From the NCBI GenBank assembly GCA_013399855.1, contig VXAY01006826.1, positions 372,001 to 436,000 of the forward strand: 64,000 nucleotides of DNA, in the 5' to 3' direction. The position numbers and the translations under genes are program-made. The notes beneath the pieces are model-generated. The model had not been told where the DNA came from, searched no databases, and saw nothing but the letters and a program-made list of their open reading frames with translations. The stretch comes from Oxyruncus cristatus. Its lineage: Eukaryota; Chordata; Aves; Passeriformes; Cotingidae. Below, piece by piece: positions 56,743 to 64,000 of this stretch. How positions within the stretch are numbered: position 1 is the first letter of the stretch; every line of letters starts with the position of its first letter.

Positions 56743-58236
56743 CCCTTTGCCTCAGTTTTCAACAGTAAGACAGGTTGTCCTCAGGACAACTGGCCTTCAA
56801 AACTGGTAAACAGAGACAGGAAGCCGAATAGCCCCCCTGTAATCCAGGAGGAAACAGCGACCTGCTGAGCCACTTGGATGCTCACAAGTCTGTGGGACCA
56901 AATGGGATCCACCCTAGGGTGATGAGGGAGCTGGTGCAAGAGCTCGCCAAGCCGCTCTCCATCATTTACCAACAGTCCTGGCTCACTGGNNNNNNNNNNN
57001 NNNNNNNNNNNNNNNNNNNNNNNNNNNNNNNNNNNNNNNNNNNNNNNNNNNNNNNNNNNNNNNNNNNNNNNNNNNNNNNNNNNNNNNNNNNNNNNNNNNN
57101 NNNNNNNNNNNNNNNNNNNNNNNNNNNNNNNNNNNNNNNNNNNNNNNNNNNNNNNNNNNNNNNNNNNNNNNNNNNNNNNNNNNNNNNNNNNNNNNNNNNN
57201 NNNNNNNNNNNNNNNNNNNNNNNNNNNNNNNNNNNNNNNNNNNNNNNNNNNNNNNNNNNNNNNNNNNNNNNNNNNNNNNNNNNNNNNNNNNNNNNNNNNN
57301 NNNNNNNNNNNNNNNNNNNNNNNNNNNNNNNNNNNNNNNNNNNNNNNNNNNNNNNNNNNNNNNNNNNNNNNNNNNNNNNNNNNNNNNNNNNNNNNNNNNN
57401 NNNNNNNNNNNNNNNNNNNNNNNNNNNNNNNNNNNNNNNNNNNNNNNNNNNNNNNNNNNNNNNNNNNNNNNNNNNNNNNNNNNNNNNNNNNNNNNNNNNN
57501 NNNNNNNNNNNNNNNNNNNNNNNNNNNNNNNNNNNNNNNNNNNNNNNNNNNNNNNNNNNNNNNNNNNNNNNNNNNNNNNNNNNNNNNNNNNNNNNNNNNN
57601 NNNNNNNNNNNNNNNNNNNNNNNNNNNNNNNNNNNNNNNNNNNNNNNNNNNNNNNNNNNNNNNNNNNNNNNNNNNNNNNNNNNNNNNNNNNNNNNNNNNN
57701 NNNNNNNNNNNNNNNNNNNNNNNNNNNNNNNNNNNNNNNNNNNNNNNNNNNNNNNNNNNNNNNNNNNNNNNNNNNNNNNNNNNNNNNNNNNNNNNNNNNN
57801 NNNNNNNNNNNNNNNNNNNNNNNNNNNNNNNNNNNNNNNNNNNNNNNNNNNNNNNNNNNNNNNNNNNNNCCTGGAGAAGAGAAGGCTCAGGGGAGACCTC
57901 GCTCTCTACAACTCCCTGAAAGGAGGTTGTAGCCAGATGGGGGTCGGTCTTTTCTCCCAGGCAACCAGCAGTTGGACAAGAGGGCGTGATCTTAAGCTGT
58001 GGCAGCGGAAGTTTAGGTTGGATATTAGGAAGAAATTTTTTATGGAGAGATTGATCAGACATTGGAATGGGCTGCCCAGGGAGGTGGTGGATTCACTGTC
58101 CCTGGAGGTTTTTAAGATGAGACTGGATGTAACACGTAGTGCCGTGGTCTAGTAACCGCGGTGGTGTTGGATCAAGGGTTGGACTTGATGATCTTGGAGG
58201 TCTTTTCCAACCTGGTTGATTCTGTGATTCTATGAT
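56743..58236 (+). mobile_element. Younger CR1 LINE, sense, inserted into the antisense CR1
   Basis: The left part translates as CR1 ORF2 (LLSHLDAHKSVGPNGIHPRV, MRELVQELAKPLSIIYQQSW, LTG up to the gap). The right part (57870 on) is the CR1 3' region: cctggagaagagaaggctca, aagaaattttttatggagag, ggaatgggctgcccagggag, then ttggacttgatgatcttgga and the tail gattctgtgattctatgatt. It is 5'-truncated within ORF2. The 7-bp sequence TCTTTTG occurs at 56736-56742 and 58237-58243, on both sides, as expected for a target duplication. Confidence 0.9.
56990..57869. other. Assembly gap (880 N)
   Basis: Run of N inside the younger CR1. The two long frames spanning it are artefacts of reading through N. The flanks are RT-region ORF2 on the left and the 3' UTR on the right, so the missing part should be mostly the rest of the reverse transcriptase and the ORF2 end. 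Confidence 0.98.
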
Positions 58237-58243
58237 TCTTTTG

Positions 58244-58440
58244 TTTTGAATCCATTCCCTCTTGTCCTGTCACTACATGCTCTTGTGAATAGTCTCTCCA
58301 TCTTTCTTGTAGCTCCCTTCAGATACTGGAGGGTACAATTAGGTCACCCCGAAGCCTTCTCTTTTCCTTGATGAACAAACCAAATTCTCTCAGCCTTTTC
58401 TCATAAGAGGCTCCGTAAGGCTCCATCCCACCACCTGATC
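58244..58440 (-). mobile_element. Older CR1 LINE, antisense (segment 2 of 2)
   Basis: It continues the antisense CR1 exactly where segment 1 stopped: ttttgaatccattccctctt, gtcctgtcactacatgctct, tctccatctttcttgtagct, cccttcagatactggagggt, ccttgatgaacaaaccaaat. The 5' truncation of this copy falls near 58440. Confidence 0.9.
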
Positions 58441-60978
58441 TGCAAACAGTGCAGGAAGGAATTACTTGTAGGTGGGGAGCAACTTGTTAGAGAGCTGCAA
58501 TTCAAATAAATGTGTCCCTTTGAATGAGTATAATTATATCAAAATAAAAGTGATTTTAAGTATGAAATGCAAAATTAATTATACCAGACAGAGCTTTTCA
58601 TTTGGGTGGATCTTTGTCACCATACTACCTATTGTCCTTTTATAATAACTCGTTTTACTCACTTACTTCCCTGCCAAAACTGCACCCACAGCACTGCAGA
58701 TGCCAAATAGCATTTCTCTATGGGAATGTAACCCTACCTTTCCATCCTACTGTTAAACTTCAGATTTCATGTCTAGGTAAAAATGATTAGTGACCTGGCA
58801 TGCCATTAATAAAGGCATATACATTGGTATAGGTATTATCTAGCACTTAGGGACCCATGATTGTACAAAGTATGACAAGGCAATCTAAGAGTCTGTAATA
58901 TATCAAAAAATAGCTTTAAGTAAGATGGTTACATAATAAAATAACTTTTAATAGACATACGTACTAGTTCTTAATAGGACCCATTTATAAAACCAAGATG
59001 ATTTGCTTAACAAAACGTGAATACTTAAATTGGAAATATATTTTTATTTTGTGACATTCTTGGCATCAATCAAGATCAATTTGTTAGTTTCTTAACACCC
59101 ATTTGTTAGAATCATTTTAAAATTTCTCAAGTGGAAGTTGTATTTTTTCAGCCTGAACTTTAATCTTGAGCCAAAGAGGGGAAAAAACTTGCAATGACTA
59201 ATTGGTATCACAAAATCCATTTTCATACTACAAGAATCAACTCTGGTCTAGTTACTATAGTTCAAAAGTGCATCACTGCTGTTATTTCTGTCAGTTACTT
59301 CTTTCTGTCTTTCAGTAATAATTTTCTTTAAAAAAAAAAAAGTGATACAGGTAAATTTAATCATTAGTCTGTTTTTATAATTTTTTTTTTTTTTTAATAA
59401 ATTCTGACCCAACAGCTAACTCACCAATAGAGTTATCACCTGTTGCCAGAATTGGTTTTTTGGTGAGATAGGACATACCATGCTGAAAAATTTAATGAAA
59501 TGTAATGAAAGTTTTTCCTTTATGAACTTGGTTTTAGGTAGCTTATTTTTTTAGAATGCTTAAGTAGTCTGAAAGCTATTTCCCATAAAATTGTTGTGTT
59601 TTCTCAACATTCCCCTTTCATGTATAATTCCTCTTTTTATAGGTTGAATTATGATTTGTTTAAAGCACAGGAATCTTCATTATTTACTGCAGCTTAGAAT
59701 TTAGGTATGCTTTCCAGTAGGTACCTAGTGCTAAAAAACATACAATCAAGGAAGAAACAAAGAGGAGTTTCATGAGCTAATAGTGACTCTGTATCTTGGC
59801 AGAAAACATCCCTACTAAGTGCTTTGCACTAATGTTAGTGGAAAACAAAGTGTAGTTTTCAATGTGACACTCTTGGCAGAAAAAAATACTCAATATGTCA
59901 AAATTGTACAATTATTACCCTGATGCCTCTATTTTAGAGAAGATTTTTTTGTGCTTACAGAAACAACCTTCGCAAATGTTTAAGTAAGAAGAAGTAAATA
60001 CAATCATTACTTTCTCTTTATAACACTTTAAAAAAAATCCTGGTGTTTTTGTTAACAATTGTACTGATATTTATTAATGGGTTTTTTTCTCTTGCATAAG
60101 GCATGTTGAGTACTGTTTCTGTATCTTATGATTTCAATAGAACAACAGCACTGCTGGATATACTGAATGTCTGATAGCATTGTTTATCTCCTCTCTATTA
60201 CCCTTTAAAGAGTAATAGCTTACTTTCTTTGTGGGCTTCTAATTAATGTTCTCTTCTGCATCTCCTCTATTGTTTTAATTCTGTTCCTCCTAAAAAGGAA
60301 GGTTGCTTTCCTGGATTTTGTAATAAGTGACCATATGTTGCTAGCATCACCAACTTCTAATTCTCTCTAGATTTGTATATTTTTACTCTGCTTAGATTTT
60401 TTTTTTTTTTTCCAGAAATCTCAGTGAGACCCTACTCTTTATTGATAAGTAGAGGATTTCAGTCTGGGAGGGAAACTCATATGAACTTTAGGAACGCCAG
60501 CTAGACTCAGAGGCCTAACATCATTCAGTGCACGCACTGAGTCAAATATTTTTAATATGAGTATTAAATTTCATATATTCATATATATTCATCATTATAT
60601 CGATAACCACATCCTTTAAGTCCGAATTAAAACGGGAAACACAGAACTCAAGTGATGGCTAATCACTATTAAGTGTGAAATTACCTGAAACTGCTCACAG
60701 TAGAAAGGGAAAGAAATAAAATAATTCAAAAATGGAATTGTATTTTGTAAGTCTTTCCAACATTTTCATAAAATGTACCATGTAAACTGTTCAAAGTTTT
60801 AGCAAAATTAGTCATTATTACTGATATAAGCTAATCTGCATTGGTTTGGCTGTACTCTGATTATGCTAGCTCATGTTATCCATTTCATTTTATAAGCAAA
60901 GGCAATATGGAGCAAAAATAGCCAACATACAAGACAACTTTGTCCTTCACACTTTACCAATCGGTACCTTTGTTTTGA

Positions 60979-64000
<3,022 letters not shown>

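Noticed and set aside
56874..57932. A 352-codon open frame (and a 359-codon one on the other strand)
   Set aside because: Both run through 880 N bases that cannot contain stops. The real flanking sequence is CR1.

Overview
The window looks like a piece of a sauropsid genome, almost certainly a bird. It is AT-rich and intron-dominated, and it carries several CR1 LINE copies, two with the bird/reptile CR1 3' end (one ends in ATTCTRTG units). It contains six consecutive internal coding exons of one vertebrate gene, MAN1A1 (Golgi alpha-1,2-mannosidase IA, glycoside hydrolase family 47), all on the + strand. I cannot name the species.

MAN1A1 layout: exons at 5767-5861, 39593-39716, 41961-42054, 47971-48086, 60997-61216 and 62029-62201. 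All introns are GT-AG, and the reading phases join without a break to give 822 bp (274 codons). These cover the middle of the catalytic (alpha/alpha)7 barrel, including the two cysteines of the conserved disulfide and the RPE active-site motif. The cytoplasmic tail, membrane anchor, stem and first barrel helices lie before position 1. The last roughly 90 residues, with the calcium-binding threonine, lie after position 64000. The protein trims Man9-8GlcNAc2 N-glycans to Man5GlcNAc2 in the Golgi.

Introns: 5862-39592 (33.7 kb) holds an unresolved tandem duplication around a single N (22197-22621), a 44-bp palindrome (13982-14025), short CR1 fragments, a candidate solo LTR (about 35290-36308) and a CR1 3' end (36572-37002). 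Intron 42055-47970 holds a long, decayed, sense-oriented CR1 with both ORFs (about 42540-45383). Intron 48087-60996 holds a CR1 inserted into an older, oppositely oriented CR1, flanked by a 7-bp direct repeat; an 880-base assembly gap lies inside the younger copy. The rest is unique AT-rich intron with simple repeats.

I found no other protein-coding gene, RNA gene, CRISPR array or new enzymatic system. The open frames outside the exons are about as long as chance allows. The points most worth a second look are a strong-looking out-of-frame splice acceptor 22 nt upstream of the last exon, the 22.2-22.6 kb duplication, the palindrome, the nested CR1, and the CR1 with a broken ORF1 esterase and a missing 3' end.
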